From Kamptonema formosum PCC 6407 (GTDB lineage: Bacteria > Cyanobacteriota > Cyanobacteriia > Cyanobacteriales > Microcoleaceae): a stretch of DNA of 64,000 nt. Under the pieces are notes generated by a model. It made no database searches. It worked only from the letters and a program-made list of their open reading frames with translations, and was not told where the DNA came from. Position 1 is the first letter of the stretch; every line of letters starts with the position of its first letter. Of the stretch, positions 53,776 through 63,783 are shown one piece after another. The stretch spans positions 62,001-126,000 of the forward strand of contig NZ_KB235908.1 of assembly GCF_000332155.1 (NCBI RefSeq), read 5' to 3'. Position numbers and translations under genes: made by a program.

Positions 53776-55690
53776 ACCAATTGATCCCCAATTACAGGAA
53801 TTAGTCCAACAAATAGAAAAGCAAAGTCCGGCTGGCATATCAGTGCTGGCTGGTCGCCAATTCCGCTACTGTTTAAAGCAAATATCAGTAGAAGTTACTA
53901 TTAGCGAACCCCGCAAATTTAACATCCTTGAAGAGTTTATCCTCCGTGCTGGCATAGAGAGTGAATGGACACCCACCGAAAATGAATTAGCAGTAGCTTT
54001 AGGTCTCGATCCTGTATTCGTGGAAAATACTGCTAATACTCTGCGAAGTTTAGAAACTTTAGCCTGGACACCGGATGCCAAAATTATTCTAACTCCTCAA
54101 GGTAGGCAATTTTACGAGGAAGGTTCTGTACCACAACCGCCACAAAAAAAGCAGATTTATGCGATTGCTGACCCCTTGCAGGAAAATCTATTTTTTCTAT
54201 CTTCCCCTTTAGAAGGAGTACAAATTGATCTGCCAATTCTTGAAGATTTTATCGCAATAGAAAATCATTATCAAGATTTTAATGAGTTATATATTGAAGA
54301 ACTTCAGCGCATTATTCAAGCTTCTAGTTTAGGATTGCACGTTCCTGAAGATGGCAAAATTATTACTGCTGCTTCTTTCACCTCTGAGAGTCAAGCTATC
54401 TGGCAATCTGTTTCAATTTTTGTGATTTTTGATGCACTGGAAGATGCAGTTAAGTTGCAAGTAAGACGAGGAAAAGAAATTTTACACTATGCCTCAGATT
54501 TACTCGATATTTTGCAAACTGAAGGCAAAGTTTCTTTACAAACTTTGTTGTATCTGAGTGATGAAACAATTGCTGCGGAGCGTGAGCAGCTCCTCAATCA
54601 ACGAAATAAAGAAGTTGAAGACAGAATTAAGAAGATTGAACAGCAGGCGATTGAAACTGTTAAAGAATTGAGGGAAACTGGGGAGCAAGTTTCGCCGAAG
54701 GGAAGCGAGGAAAAAGACCAGGTGGTTTTGCTACGAGATAGTCAAATTCGGCAGTCTTTCTTAGAAACTTTGAGAGGAGGGAAGCATCAAATCTTAATTT
54801 ATTCTCCTTGGGTGAGCAAGGAAGTGGTAGATAATGAGTTTATTCAATTACTTCAAAACTTAGCTAATAGAGGAGTGTGGATTTTAATTGGTCACGGTAT
54901 TTCCCGGCGACAACAGGATGAAACTCGACCAATTCCGCCACAAGTTGAGCAAAAGCTGAGAGAAATTAAAACGCGGGAAGGTTTATCCGCAGTGCAGGTA
55001 TTTTGGCTGGGAAATTCCCATGCGAAGGAAGTTGTAGTAGATCGGAACATTCATTTATGCGGTTCCCACAATTGGCTATCTTATCGAGGCGATAAGTTAC
55101 CGCGTGGTGAGACGGTTTATCAGGTTACAGCTACTGATAAAGTTGAGGCAGCTTATGAATTTCTGGCGGTTCGGTTTAAGGATTATGCTAGAGAATTATG
55201 GGAGTCAGCGGTGAAAAATCGCGATACTAATTTAGCTGAAACATCGCTTTGCACTTGGGGAGCGTTGGGAATGGAGGAAATGGCATTAAGCGAATTGCAA
55301 CTTGCTAATTGGTTAGAACTTTATCCAGTGTGGCTAAATGTGGTTCGTCAGGGGTTAAGATCGAAAAAGATATCGCCGGATTCAGCTTATTTGGCAACAG
55401 CGGTTTCAATGGTGAGTCAATTTTCAGTGGATGACTCTAATATTGAGTTATTGCGGTCGAATTTGCGTCAATTGATAGGTGCGATCGCAACGTTAAATCG
55501 CCACCAAGCTTTGAAGCTATTAAATGAACATTGGTCACAATTCCGTCGCCTGAACATTGCAGACTCGGCGTTAGTAAAGCCTGATGATTTTCTCTCCAAA
55601 TATGCTGTTAAAGAACCGGATCGCCCTCAAAAAACATCAGGTAAACCTAGAAATAGCCCCGCTGTCGCCAACCGCAAAGTAGCAAATTAA
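53753..55690 (+). CDS. PLD-family nuclease partner of the helicase
   Basis: 645 residues from the ATG at 53753, with GGAGG upstream inside the helicase gene; the 23-base overlap indicates coupled translation. Residues about 60-130 form a winged-helix-like segment, about 280-310 is a charged coiled coil, and a phospholipase D domain spans about 330-480. The PLD core has ILIYSPWVSKEV, then NSHAKEVVVD with the HxK pair (about 422/424) and GSHNWLSYRG. Only one HxK motif is present, so a dimer is expected. A role in cleaving nucleic acid handled by the helicase is inferred. Confidence 0.85.
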   Translation: MFLVSSPKPIDPQLQELVQQIEKQSPAGISVLAGRQFRYCLKQISVEVTISEPRKFNILEEFILRAGIESEWTPTENELAVALGLDPVFVENTANTLRSLETLAWTPDAKIILTPQGRQFYEEGSVPQPPQKKQIYAIADPLQENLFFLSSPLEGVQIDLPILEDFIAIENHYQDFNELYIEELQRIIQASSLGLHVPEDGKIITAASFTSESQAIWQSVSIFVIFDALEDAVKLQVRRGKEILHYASDLLDILQTEGKVSLQTLLYLSDETIAAEREQLLNQRNKEVEDRIKKIEQQAIETVKELRETGEQVSPKGSEEKDQVVLLRDSQIRQSFLETLRGGKHQILIYSPWVSKEVVDNEFIQLLQNLANRGVWILIGHGISRRQQDETRPIPPQVEQKLREIKTREGLSAVQVFWLGNSHAKEVVVDRNIHLCGSHNWLSYRGDKLPRGETVYQVTATDKVEAAYEFLAVRFKDYARELWESAVKNRDTNLAETSLCTWGALGMEEMALSELQLANWLELYPVWLNVVRQGLRSKKISPDSAYLATAVSMVSQFSVDDSNIELLRSNLRQLIGAIATLNRHQALKLLNEHWSQFRRLNIADSALVKPDDFLSKYAVKEPDRPQKTSGKPRNSPAVANRKVAN

Positions 55691-55754
55691 CCCCTTATCC
55701 TATCAGGGGTGCAGCATAAGGGCTACAGTTTAATTGAGTTTAATTAATTTTAAT

Positions 55755-56333
55755 TTAGGCGATCGCCGCAATCTGGGCGGCGGCTTCAGACCCGACAACA
55801 TCCTCCCTGCAATGGTTTGGGGGCGCTTGTCGCCCCCTGAAGATTATTGGTGCCAACTCATGAGAATGTTGTTTTATAAGTGACAACAATAATTCCACTT
55901 CGCTGCTAGTCATGCTAATTTTCCCAGGCAGCCTCCTGGCTAAAAGACGTTGAAGTTTGGCAGTGAGATTGGTTAGCGGAGTAACTTTTGATTGACTGTG
56001 GCTCGCGCCCTCTAACGGCGCAGAATCTTCGTTAACTAACTGGCGCTGCAACCGTTTGGCGATCGCTTCTAATTCCTGAATCTGGTTACGCCGCTCGATC
56101 GCCGCTAACCACCGCTTGTACTTTGGATTAGAAGGCTTACCCAAGTAGCACCGTTGTTTGACCTTCTTATCCTGTTCCTGCATCAGCTTGTAATAGTGAT
56201 AAACCTTACCCCCTGGTCGATTGCGAGCACTAAACCGGGAAATCCACACGCGCTCCGGCGCTACTTCTCCTTCTGTTTGTAGGAGTTGGATCTGAGAGCG
56301 GATGTGCTGGATTCTTTGCTGGATGGGGTTCAT
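55755..56333 (-). CDS. Hypothetical protein (DUF6788-like)
   Basis: 192 residues. An N-terminal coiled coil is followed by GKVYHYYKLMQ and CYLGKPSNPKYKRWLAAIER, a pattern common in cyanobacterial accessory proteins that carry short basic modules. The rest is Ala/Leu/Arg-rich. Function unknown. It is on the strand opposite to its neighbours. The DUF number is recalled, not checked. Confidence 0.6.
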   Translation of the reverse strand: MNPIQQRIQHIRSQIQLLQTEGEVAPERVWISRFSARNRPGGKVYHYYKLMQEQDKKVKQRCYLGKPSNPKYKRWLAAIERRNQIQELEAIAKRLQRQLVNEDSAPLEGASHSQSKVTPLTNLTAKLQRLLARRLPGKISMTSSEVELLLSLIKQHSHELAPIIFRGRQAPPNHCREDVVGSEAAAQIAAIA

Positions 56334-56444
56334 AGACTGGTTAGCGGAGACAAATTTATTTAGGTAATTTAACTATACTACCTCCGCTAACCAAATGTCA
56401 AGAACCAGCTACAGGCTATTTAAACCTCCACTAATTTTTTAAGC

Positions 56445-56468
56445 AAGGCCGCGATCGCGGCCTTTTTT
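56445..56468 (+). terminator. Rho-independent terminator
   Basis: A perfect palindrome AAGGCCGCG / CGCGGCCTT with a HIP1 core (GCGATCGC), followed by TTTTTT. It lies only 23 bases before the ATG at 56491, so it could also act as an attenuator-like barrier for that gene. Confidence 0.7.
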
Positions 56469-56490
56469 GGGAATGAAGTTTTAATTAACT

Positions 56491-56844
56491 ATGGAAACTA
56501 TAACAACAGCCGAAAAAATCGCCCGTCTCAACGATCAATTGCGTCAAGGAGATACAAAAATTGGTGAAATTCGGATCACTCGAACTGTAAAAGCTCTTCC
56601 TCACGAACAGCAACAAAAGTTACTGCAATTGGTAAAAGATTTTAACAGTTTTGAGGCAGGCAACGATCCCTACGGAGAACGAGATTTCCTTACCATTAAA
56701 CTTGGTGGCGAAACCTACTTTGCCAAAATTGATTATTTTGACAAACAAGCTTGGCTGGAAAATAGAGAAGTGGGTTCAAATTTTCCCGAAGATCCCGATC
56801 AAACTTGGAGAATTGCTACTCTAATGAAATCGGACGAGTATTGA
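56491..56844 (+). CDS. DUF3768 protein
   Basis: 117 residues. IARLNDQLRQGD at the start, then NDPYGERDFLTIKLGGETYFAKIDYFD and PEDPDQTWRIATLMKSDEY, match the DUF3768 pattern (NDPYGERDF... KIDYYD... T.R.LTIM...EY), often found on plasmids and genomic islands in proteobacteria and cyanobacteria. Its function is unknown. Confidence 0.8.
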   Translation: METITTAEKIARLNDQLRQGDTKIGEIRITRTVKALPHEQQQKLLQLVKDFNSFEAGNDPYGERDFLTIKLGGETYFAKIDYFDKQAWLENREVGSNFPEDPDQTWRIATLMKSDEY

Positions 56845-56971
56845 AGATGGGGAGTAGGGGAAGAGTGCTAATTTGCTCTTCCTCAAGTCCTTAATTAATT
56901 AATATAATTTGTAGCAGATTCCCCTCATTAGGAACTATCCCCATTAAGAAAGAGCTTTTCGAGAATATTTA

Positions 56972-57802
56972 CTAGGCTTTTTTTGGGTTTAATACTGTCT
57001 GAATTGCCCGATCTAAAAACTCGATAAAATCACTAGGATAAGTAGAAAATTGATTCTTCCTCACCTTGGATTTGAGAGGTGTCGAGTTATAATGTTTGGT
57101 GTAAGCATCGTCAGCAAAAGATTGAATCAGTTCAATTTGACTAGGGTTAACTGTAATTCCCAAGACTTTAATACGTTCAGGCACTGTCCAAGTTGCTTTT
57201 TCTCCATTACTAGGAGAGCTACCATTTTGAGCAATAGATACTAGGCTTTTTTCTGAAGTTTTAGATTGTTCTGTATCTGCTATTGCAGTGCAATCGTTAC
57301 TGCTACCATTTTCTAAAATTCCTGCCTCTGTCAAATATTCTTCTAAGATGGGAATTATAGAGCGATACCACTTCAATTGATTACCGCTCCACTTGTTTGT
57401 CGAGGAGGTAGCCAGTAAGGAAATACCATGAGTTTTACCCGCTTCTGTCAGTATCCAAATCCGCTTGGCTTCGTTGCGCTCTTGATATCCCAATACCACT
57501 AGAGCTTTATTGACGACATCTGGCTTGATTTTTAACTCTAAGCTGTCTGTGAGCACCGCTGCTAGTTCCGTCACTGTCATCCCAACTTCTGTCAGAGGAG
57601 AAGCTGCGCCAATCAGTTGTTTTGCAGTCTCTGCTATCCCTCGCAATTCTGGATACATTGATGCCAGTGAGTTAAACTTGAACTGGGCGATCGCGGAGGC
57701 ACTTAATCCGGTATCTTGTAGCCAAGCAGTCAAGTGGTCAATTGTCTCTATAGCAGCAGCAATTTCTTCGGAAGTGGGCATTTTTGCAGTTGGAGAATTC
57801 AT
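56972..57802 (-). CDS. Hypothetical protein with KilAC-like segment
   Basis: 276 residues from the ATG at 57802; an ATG at 57880 would add 26 residues with an Ile-rich stretch. The middle region (about 85-165) resembles phage antirepressor C-terminal domains: TVTELAAVLTDSLELKIKPD, VVNKALVVLGYQERNE, WILTEAGKTHG. A DNA-binding regulatory role is possible but not shown. It is divergent from the RecD-like helicase, so the shared region 57803-58059 probably holds both promoters. Confidence 0.55.
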   Translation of the reverse strand: MNSPTAKMPTSEEIAAAIETIDHLTAWLQDTGLSASAIAQFKFNSLASMYPELRGIAETAKQLIGAASPLTEVGMTVTELAAVLTDSLELKIKPDVVNKALVVLGYQERNEAKRIWILTEAGKTHGISLLATSSTNKWSGNQLKWYRSIIPILEEYLTEAGILENGSSNDCTAIADTEQSKTSEKSLVSIAQNGSSPSNGEKATWTVPERIKVLGITVNPSQIELIQSFADDAYTKHYNSTPLKSKVRKNQFSTYPSDFIEFLDRAIQTVLNPKKA

Positions 57803-58059
57803 AAAAGAAGTTGGGTACGTGCAAATAATAATAATTATCTCCCCATACTTATGAGGCTGAAAGATATTGAAATCAAGCATACCCTAAATTATCCCCTAAT
57901 GCAATACTCAAGCCCTTTCTAACCTAACGTCTTAGTATGTCAAACTTGAATACAACTAAAATACACCTAATAAATTAGTGTTATTTCATTTATTAACTTT
58001 TGTATAAATTTCAGCTACCGCTGATGAGTGTTTGAAAAATAGTAGAACAAACCTACTCT

Positions 58060-59457
58060 ATGATTCAAACACTGGTAAAACCAAAGAATTTTCAATTAAC
58101 TTCTCAACAAAACAATGCCCTCCAACTCATCGAACAATTTCTCACAAGTTCTAAACGGGTATTCGGGCTATTTGGATATGCAGGTACGGGAAAATCCACC
58201 CTTGTCAACCTCGTCGCAGAACAATTAATCAGCGCTGGAAAAAGAGTCGCTTTCACCGCTCCTACCAATAAAGCAGTAGGCGTATTGCGACGGATGGCTA
58301 ATGAAAAAGGACTCATAGGAGTAGACTTTATGACCATCCACCAACTACTAGGATTAGCTCCAGTCAAACAGGGGCAAAATAAAATCCTCAAACAAGTTTC
58401 TCCTTCTTTCCTTCACCTATACGACACCATCTTTCTTGATGAGTGTAGTATGGTGACAACAGAACTGTGGAATATCATTCAAGAAAGAATTGCTAATACT
58501 TTGCTCCTGGGCAGTAATCGGCAACTTATTGTCATGGGCGACCCCGCACAATTGCCTCCTGTTAATGGCGAAATAGAAGAGAAAAAATCTCAAGCTTTCA
58601 ACATCCCTGAAAAAGCCATTTTAACAGAGGTTGTTAGGCAAGGTGCGGGTAGCCCTCTGCTAGAATTTATAACAGCTTGCCGCACGGCTGTCAAGAGCAA
58701 AAAAGCATTCCAACCCTTCTCCAAATTCAGCTTTGATAAAAAAAACGGAGCTTTCCTAGTCAGAGAAGAAACGCTGTTGAAATATGCCTTAAAAAAGTTC
58801 TCTTCTACTTTCCCTCAAGACCCCGACTGCTTTCGCATCCTTTGCTACACTAACGAGCGCGTTGCCTACTGGAATAGCAAAATCAGAGCTAAAATTTACG
58901 GTAAAAATGCTCCCAGATTTATGATGGGGGAGAGGTTAATCAGTAAAGCTCCTGTTATTGCTCCCGACGGCAAAACTGTCATCCTGTCCACATCAGCAGA
59001 AGTAGAAATTGCCGAATTTAAAGAGGATAGGTACTCTGGGTATAAAGCTTGGAATCTTCAGGTTAAAACCGATGTAGGCGACCTCCGCCAAATCTACATC
59101 CTCCACGAAAGTGACACTCGCCGATTCCAACAGGACAATGCTAGGTTACTGCAAAGTGCTAAAAGCAATCCAAGCTTATGGAAAGCATGGTATAACCATT
59201 GTGAAATCTTTGCAGACATGAGAAATTGTTGGGCAATTACTGTGCATAATTCTCAAGGATCTACCTTCACGGAGGTGGGAATTGACAGCAGTGATATCGG
59301 CAGGAAAGTTGCTACTAAATTGCTGTATCTTGCTCAAGTTTTTCCTTGTCAAAAATCTCAATTTATTAAAGAATACCGCGACAGTATTCGAGCGCACAAT
59401 CAGCTTATGTACGTGAGTTGTAGTCGTGCGAAGCAGCGGGTTTTTGTTACTAAGTAA
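58060..59457 (+). CDS. RecD/Dda-like SF1B helicase
   Basis: 465 residues. FGYAGTGKST (Walker A, about 38-47), KRVAFTAPTNKAVGVLR, TIFLDECSMV (motif II, about 124-133), LIVMGDPAQLPPV (motif III), and the C-terminal WAITVHNSQGSTFTEVGID and YVSCSRAKQRVFV (UvrD_C_2). This is the compact 5'-3' helicase layout of Dda and RecD2, used in DNA repair or phage-like replication. It lies before the DISARM genes, separated by a repeat, and is not a known DISARM component. Confidence 0.88.
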   Translation: MIQTLVKPKNFQLTSQQNNALQLIEQFLTSSKRVFGLFGYAGTGKSTLVNLVAEQLISAGKRVAFTAPTNKAVGVLRRMANEKGLIGVDFMTIHQLLGLAPVKQGQNKILKQVSPSFLHLYDTIFLDECSMVTTELWNIIQERIANTLLLGSNRQLIVMGDPAQLPPVNGEIEEKKSQAFNIPEKAILTEVVRQGAGSPLLEFITACRTAVKSKKAFQPFSKFSFDKKNGAFLVREETLLKYALKKFSSTFPQDPDCFRILCYTNERVAYWNSKIRAKIYGKNAPRFMMGERLISKAPVIAPDGKTVILSTSAEVEIAEFKEDRYSGYKAWNLQVKTDVGDLRQIYILHESDTRRFQQDNARLLQSAKSNPSLWKAWYNHCEIFADMRNCWAITVHNSQGSTFTEVGIDSSDIGRKVATKLLYLAQVFPCQKSQFIKEYRDSIRAHNQLMYVSCSRAKQRVFVTK

Positions 59458-59495
59458 GCCTAGTTTATATTGGCTGAATGGCACTTTTAGAGTTT

Positions 59496-59594
59496 AAGGG
59501 CGATGCCTGGGGACTTCGACGGTTCCGGCTGAGCGCGAGCCGTCGAACGCTGGCTACTCCTACTTGCTTGCAGTCTGACAAGACGATCGCCCTT
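59496..59594. repeat. Nested palindromic repeat
   Basis: AAGGGCGAT (59496-59504) pairs with ATCGCCCTT (59586-59594), enclosing an inner TTCGACGG / CCGTCGAA stem (59515-59547). A third stem, TTTTAATCG / CGATTAAAA, follows near 59610-59637. It resembles dispersed GC-rich repeats of filamentous cyanobacteria; it fills most of the 325-base gap before drmD. Confidence 0.6.
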
Positions 59595-59782
59595 GGAATG
59601 TGCTATTTTTTAATCGTACTCAAGAGCGATTAAAACAAAGCAGGGAGTACATACCAATACAGAACTAAAAGCTGAGAAAATTGTTAGGTTGCGATCGCAC
59701 TCTTTATCTCACCAAAAAAGTTGCACAACTTAAAAGAGTGCCACACAGACGGAATTAGTGTCAAAGTTTCCCAGAGGAGGGT

Positions 59783-62700
59783 ATGAGTTTAACTAGAGCA
59801 ATTCCAGAACTGGGTCAGCTAGTCAAAGTGCGATCGCGCCAATACGTCGTCACCGAAATCCGGCCCACTGCCATACCTGTTAATCCCATGCTACCAGGGT
59901 TACAGCAGTTGCAAAACCTGGTGATGCTTTCCTCTGTGGAAGATGATGCTTTGGGAGAAGAATTACAGGTAATCTGGGAATTAGAACCGGGGGCTTTTAT
60001 TCGCGAACGGATGGAACTACCGCCACCTACAGGTTTTGATGAACCCGCTAAATTAGACGCTTTTTTGGATGCGGTACGCTGGGGGGGCGCTTCAACTGCT
60101 GATATTCGTACTATACAATCTCCCTTTCGCAGCGGTATTGATATTGAAGATTATCAGCTTGACCCCGTTGTGCGTGCCATTCAAATGCCCCGCGTTAACT
60201 TACTAATTGCTGATGATGTAGGATTAGGGAAAACCATTGAGGCGGGATTAGTCGCGCAGGAGTTGACAATTCGCCATCGTTGCCGCCGTATTTTGATTAT
60301 CTGCCCTTCAGCGCTACAAATTCAATGGCGTGACCAAATGCGGGATAAATTTGGTTTAGATTTTCGGATTGTGGATAGTAACTTGATGAAGGAGTTACGG
60401 CGTTCTCGCGGGATTCATGTTAATCCTTGGCAGCATTTTCCCAGATTGATTACCTCGATCGATTTTATCAAGCGCGATCGCCCCCTGCGTCTTTTTCGCG
60501 AACTCCTCCCCGCCGAAGGCGAACCCCTCTATCCCCGCCGTTTTGACTTGCTGATTGTCGATGAAGCACACAACGTCGCACCATCCGGCGGCGGAAAATA
60601 TGCAGTTGACTCGCTCCGAACCACTACAATTAGATTATTAGTTCCTCATTTTGAACACAAATTATTTTTAACCGCAACTCCCCATAACGGTTATCCCGAA
60701 AGTTTCACCGCTTTATTAGAATTGTTAGACTCCCAAAGATTTGCTAGGGGTGTTTCTCCTGACAAAAACCAACTGCAAGTTGTCATGGTGCGGCGACTGA
60801 AACAGGAGATGCAAAACTGGGATGGTTCGCCTCTATTTCCAGTACGGAATTTAGCACCTATTTTAGTAGATTATCCCGCCGGAGAACGGAGGGCGCACGC
60901 AGCTTTAAAACATTACACCGAATTACGCGGTAAAGGTGTGGCAGATAATACAGAAAAGTATGCTACTGAATTTGTTTTAAAACTGTTAAAGAAACGCTTG
61001 TTTTCTTCACCCGAAGCTTTTGCGATTACCTTAGCCCAGCACGAAAAATCTTTAACTTCAGCCCGTCGCCGGACTGCTACCACTTTATCACGACCAACTG
61101 AGGGAATTTTACGCCGTCAATTAGAGCAAGTTGAAGAAGAATTTGCCGATGATGCGGTTTACGAAGAAGCAACCGATGAAGCAATTACTAATACTAGCAG
61201 ATTGTTTCGCCCACTTTCGCCAGCAGAACAACAATTATTACAAGAAATGCGAGACTGGGCAGAAGATGCCGCCAAACGACCGGATGCCAAAGCTCAAGAG
61301 TTATTGAAGTGGATTCATACTCAGATTAAACCTAATGGAAAATGGTCGAAAGAACGGGTTATTATTTTCACCGAATATCGCGCCACTCAAAAATGGTTGT
61401 ATAATTTATTAGCAGCCGAAAGATTAATCGAAGGAGACAGATTGATGACTCTTTATGGCGGCATGGTTTCGGAAGATAGGGAAAAAGTCAAAGCCGCTTT
61501 TCAAACCGACCCTGATATTTCGCCTGTGAGGATTTTACTGGCAACTGATGCAGCTTCGGAAGGGTTAGATTTACAGAATTATTGTTCTAAGTTGATTCAT
61601 TATGAAATTCCTTGGAATCCGAATCGGATGGAACAGCGGAATGGCAGAATTGACCGTCACGGACAAAAAGCTCAGGAGGTTTTAGTTTATCATTTTGTCG
61701 GCAAAGATTATAAACAAAATTCGGTAACGGGAACTAAACCGGGTGATTTAGAAGGTGATTTAGAATTTTTAATGCGGGCGGCATTAAAAGTTAATAATAT
61801 CAGAGAAGATTTGGGTAAAGTGGGTATGGTGATTGCCCAGCAAGTAGAAGAAGCAATGTTAGGATATCGGACTACTTTAGATACTAGCAAATCTGAACGG
61901 GAATCGGAACCTGTGCGACGGATGTTAAAGTTTGAGCGCAAAGTGAGAGAACAGATTGATAAATTGCGCGAACAATTAAACGAAACTCGCCAGAATTTAC
62001 GGTTGACTCCTGATAATATAGAATCAGTAGTAAAAATTGGGTTAGAGTTAGCAGAACAACCGCCACTGATAGAAACTCAGATAGTAGGTTTAAAGGGAAA
62101 AGCTTTTTATTTACCAGCCCTAAAAAGCAGTTGGGCGATGTGTAGCGAAGGGTTAGCCCATCCCCATACCAAGGAGATTCGCCCCATTGTTTTTGACCCG
62201 GAATTAGCCCAGGGTAAAGATAATGTGGTGTTAGCACATTTGAATCATCGGTTAGTACAAATGTGTTTGCGCTTGTTGCGGGCTGAGGTGTGGTCTGGGG
62301 AGGAAAGAAAATGCTTGCATCGCGTGACGGCGAGGTTAGTTTCTGCTAGTTCGGGGTTGGAAACTCCGGCGGTGGTTGCTTATGGTAGATTGGTGATTTT
62401 AGGAACCGACCAACAACGGTTACATGAAGAGGTGATTACGGCGGGGGGAATGTTGAAGGATGGGAAATTTACCCGGTTAAAAGTGATGCAATTGCAAGGG
62501 GCGTTAAATGCAGTTTTACCAGACGCAGCGCCAGATAGCGTTCAACAAAAATTAGCCGAAATTTGGCCGAATTATGCCGATGAATTGCTGAAAACTTTGC
62601 AGGCGCGGATGAGTGATAGAACTGCTAGTTTACAACGGGATTTGCAGAACCGGGCTGATAAAGAGGTGGCGGATATTACGGCTATTTTAACTGAGTTAAA

Positions 62701-62935
62701 GCTTAGTATTGAAAAAGAGTTTGTTGAACCGGAGTTTAAGCAATTGGAGTTATTTAATACGGAGGAAAAAGCACAATTTGAGCGAAATGTCAATAGTTTA
62801 AAGTTGAGGATTGAGCAAATTCCTCGCGAGATTGAACAGGAAACGGATCTGATTAGGGCGAGATTTGCTAATCCAACGCCGCGATTGTTTCCTTTGGCGG
62901 TGACATATTTAGTTCCGCAGAAACTTGTGAGGTAA
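59783..62935 (+). CDS. drmD: DISARM SNF2-like helicase DrmD
   Basis: 1050 residues; GGAGG before the ATG. SNF2/SF2 motifs: LIADDVGLGKTIEAG (about 141-155), ILIICPSALQIQWRDQM, LLIVDEAHNV (about 256-265), KLFLTATPHNGY, then in the second lobe RVIIFTEYRATQKWL, ILLATDAASEGLDLQ and NRMEQRNGRIDRHGQKA. The N-terminal LGQLVKVRSRQYVVTEIRP and the full length match DrmD of class 1 DISARM, a multigene defence system that acts against incoming phage DNA. The next genes fit that operon. Confidence 0.88.
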   Translation: MSLTRAIPELGQLVKVRSRQYVVTEIRPTAIPVNPMLPGLQQLQNLVMLSSVEDDALGEELQVIWELEPGAFIRERMELPPPTGFDEPAKLDAFLDAVRWGGASTADIRTIQSPFRSGIDIEDYQLDPVVRAIQMPRVNLLIADDVGLGKTIEAGLVAQELTIRHRCRRILIICPSALQIQWRDQMRDKFGLDFRIVDSNLMKELRRSRGIHVNPWQHFPRLITSIDFIKRDRPLRLFRELLPAEGEPLYPRRFDLLIVDEAHNVAPSGGGKYAVDSLRTTTIRLLVPHFEHKLFLTATPHNGYPESFTALLELLDSQRFARGVSPDKNQLQVVMVRRLKQEMQNWDGSPLFPVRNLAPILVDYPAGERRAHAALKHYTELRGKGVADNTEKYATEFVLKLLKKRLFSSPEAFAITLAQHEKSLTSARRRTATTLSRPTEGILRRQLEQVEEEFADDAVYEEATDEAITNTSRLFRPLSPAEQQLLQEMRDWAEDAAKRPDAKAQELLKWIHTQIKPNGKWSKERVIIFTEYRATQKWLYNLLAAERLIEGDRLMTLYGGMVSEDREKVKAAFQTDPDISPVRILLATDAASEGLDLQNYCSKLIHYEIPWNPNRMEQRNGRIDRHGQKAQEVLVYHFVGKDYKQNSVTGTKPGDLEGDLEFLMRAALKVNNIREDLGKVGMVIAQQVEEAMLGYRTTLDTSKSERESEPVRRMLKFERKVREQIDKLREQLNETRQNLRLTPDNIESVVKIGLELAEQPPLIETQIVGLKGKAFYLPALKSSWAMCSEGLAHPHTKEIRPIVFDPELAQGKDNVVLAHLNHRLVQMCLRLLRAEVWSGEERKCLHRVTARLVSASSGLETPAVVAYGRLVILGTDQQRLHEEVITAGGMLKDGKFTRLKVMQLQGALNAVLPDAAPDSVQQKLAEIWPNYADELLKTLQARMSDRTASLQRDLQNRADKEVADITAILTELKLSIEKEFVEPEFKQLELFNTEEKAQFERNVNSLKLRIEQIPREIEQETDLIRARFANPTPRLFPLAVTYLVPQKLVR

Positions 62936-62951
62936 ATTAATATCAATAAAG

Positions 62952-62999
62952 GCACTGAAGTGCCTACTACAAACAAGTTCGTAGTAAGCACTTTAGTGC
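62952..62999. repeat. Palindromic dispersed repeat
   Basis: GCACTGAAGTGCCTACTAC (62952-62970) pairs with GTAGTAAGCACTTTAGTGC (62981-62999), 17 of 19 positions, with a 10-base loop. It lies between drmD and the following gene and may limit read-through or stabilise the mRNA. Confidence 0.75.
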
Positions 63000-63016
63000 A
63001 AATGGAGATAAAACAA

Positions 63017-63619
63017 ATGGCGTACAGCGATTTTAAGTTAAATGAAGTAAGTCAACGGTTTGGATTGACGGTGAATGAAGCGTCGGGAATGTTTGCGGAT
63101 GTACCGGAAGCAGAATGTAGCGATTTACTGGTGACAATTCTAGGTGAAAATGTTGATTTGGCGGTGGCGATTAATACGGAAAAAGCCCGTTCAGAAATGA
63201 TTATTACTCCAGTTTTGTTAGAGATAAGGCGCAAATTTAAGGGTCAAATTAGCTTATTTTCGGGGGTGGACTTTACGGTTGATGTCCAACAAGGTTTAAA
63301 TGGGTTTTGTGATTTTATCATTAGTTCATCGAAAGAACAGTTATTTGTTCGCGCCCCGGTAATTACGCTGGTGGAGACGAAGAATGAAAACTTAAAATCG
63401 GGGTTGGCGCAGTGTATTGCGGAAATGGTAGCAGCACAGTTATTTAACGAACTACAAGGAAATCAAATTAAAAGTATTTATGGAGTCATCACCATCGGCA
63501 CGATTTGGCAATTTTTAAAGTTACAGGATAAAGTAATTTCGATCGATTTAAGCGAATATTATATTAAGGATATCAAGAAAATTTTAGGTATCTTAGTCAG
63601 CGCCATTCAACAGCAATAA
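63017..63619 (+). CDS. PD-(D/E)XK nuclease-like protein inside DISARM operon
   Basis: 200 residues from the ATG at 63017 with GGAG 9 bases upstream; ATG 63002 is an alternative. A helical N-terminus is followed by an alpha/beta core: VDVQQGLNGFCDFIISSS with an Asp, then APVITLVETKNENLKSGLAQ, where Asp...E-T-K spaced by about 24 residues fits the PD-(D/E)XK nuclease motif, then a helix and SIYGVITIGTIWQFLKLQ. It lies between drmD and drmMI. Such a gene is not among the core class 1 DISARM genes as I know them. Confidence 0.7.
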   Translation: MAYSDFKLNEVSQRFGLTVNEASGMFADVPEAECSDLLVTILGENVDLAVAINTEKARSEMIITPVLLEIRRKFKGQISLFSGVDFTVDVQQGLNGFCDFIISSSKEQLFVRAPVITLVETKNENLKSGLAQCIAEMVAAQLFNELQGNQIKSIYGVITIGTIWQFLKLQDKVISIDLSEYYIKDIKKILGILVSAIQQQ

Positions 63620-63627
63620 AAACCCCA

Positions 63628-63775
63628 CTCCCGACTCCCCACTCCCGACTCCCGACTCCCGGTAGTCCTGCATAAGTAATGATGAAACTCCATATAACCC
63701 TATCTGTGTAGGGATTGAGGGAGCAAAAATCCTAACTCTTGCACCACTCCCTACTCCCCACTCCCCACTCCCCAT
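63628..63775. repeat. CT-rich short tandem repeats
   Basis: Units of CCACTCC / CGACTCC recur at 63628-63659 and 63746-63773, flanking unrelated sequence. Such ACTCCC-type heptamer repeats are common between cyanobacterial genes. Confidence 0.7.
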
Positions 63776-63783
63776 TACCCATC

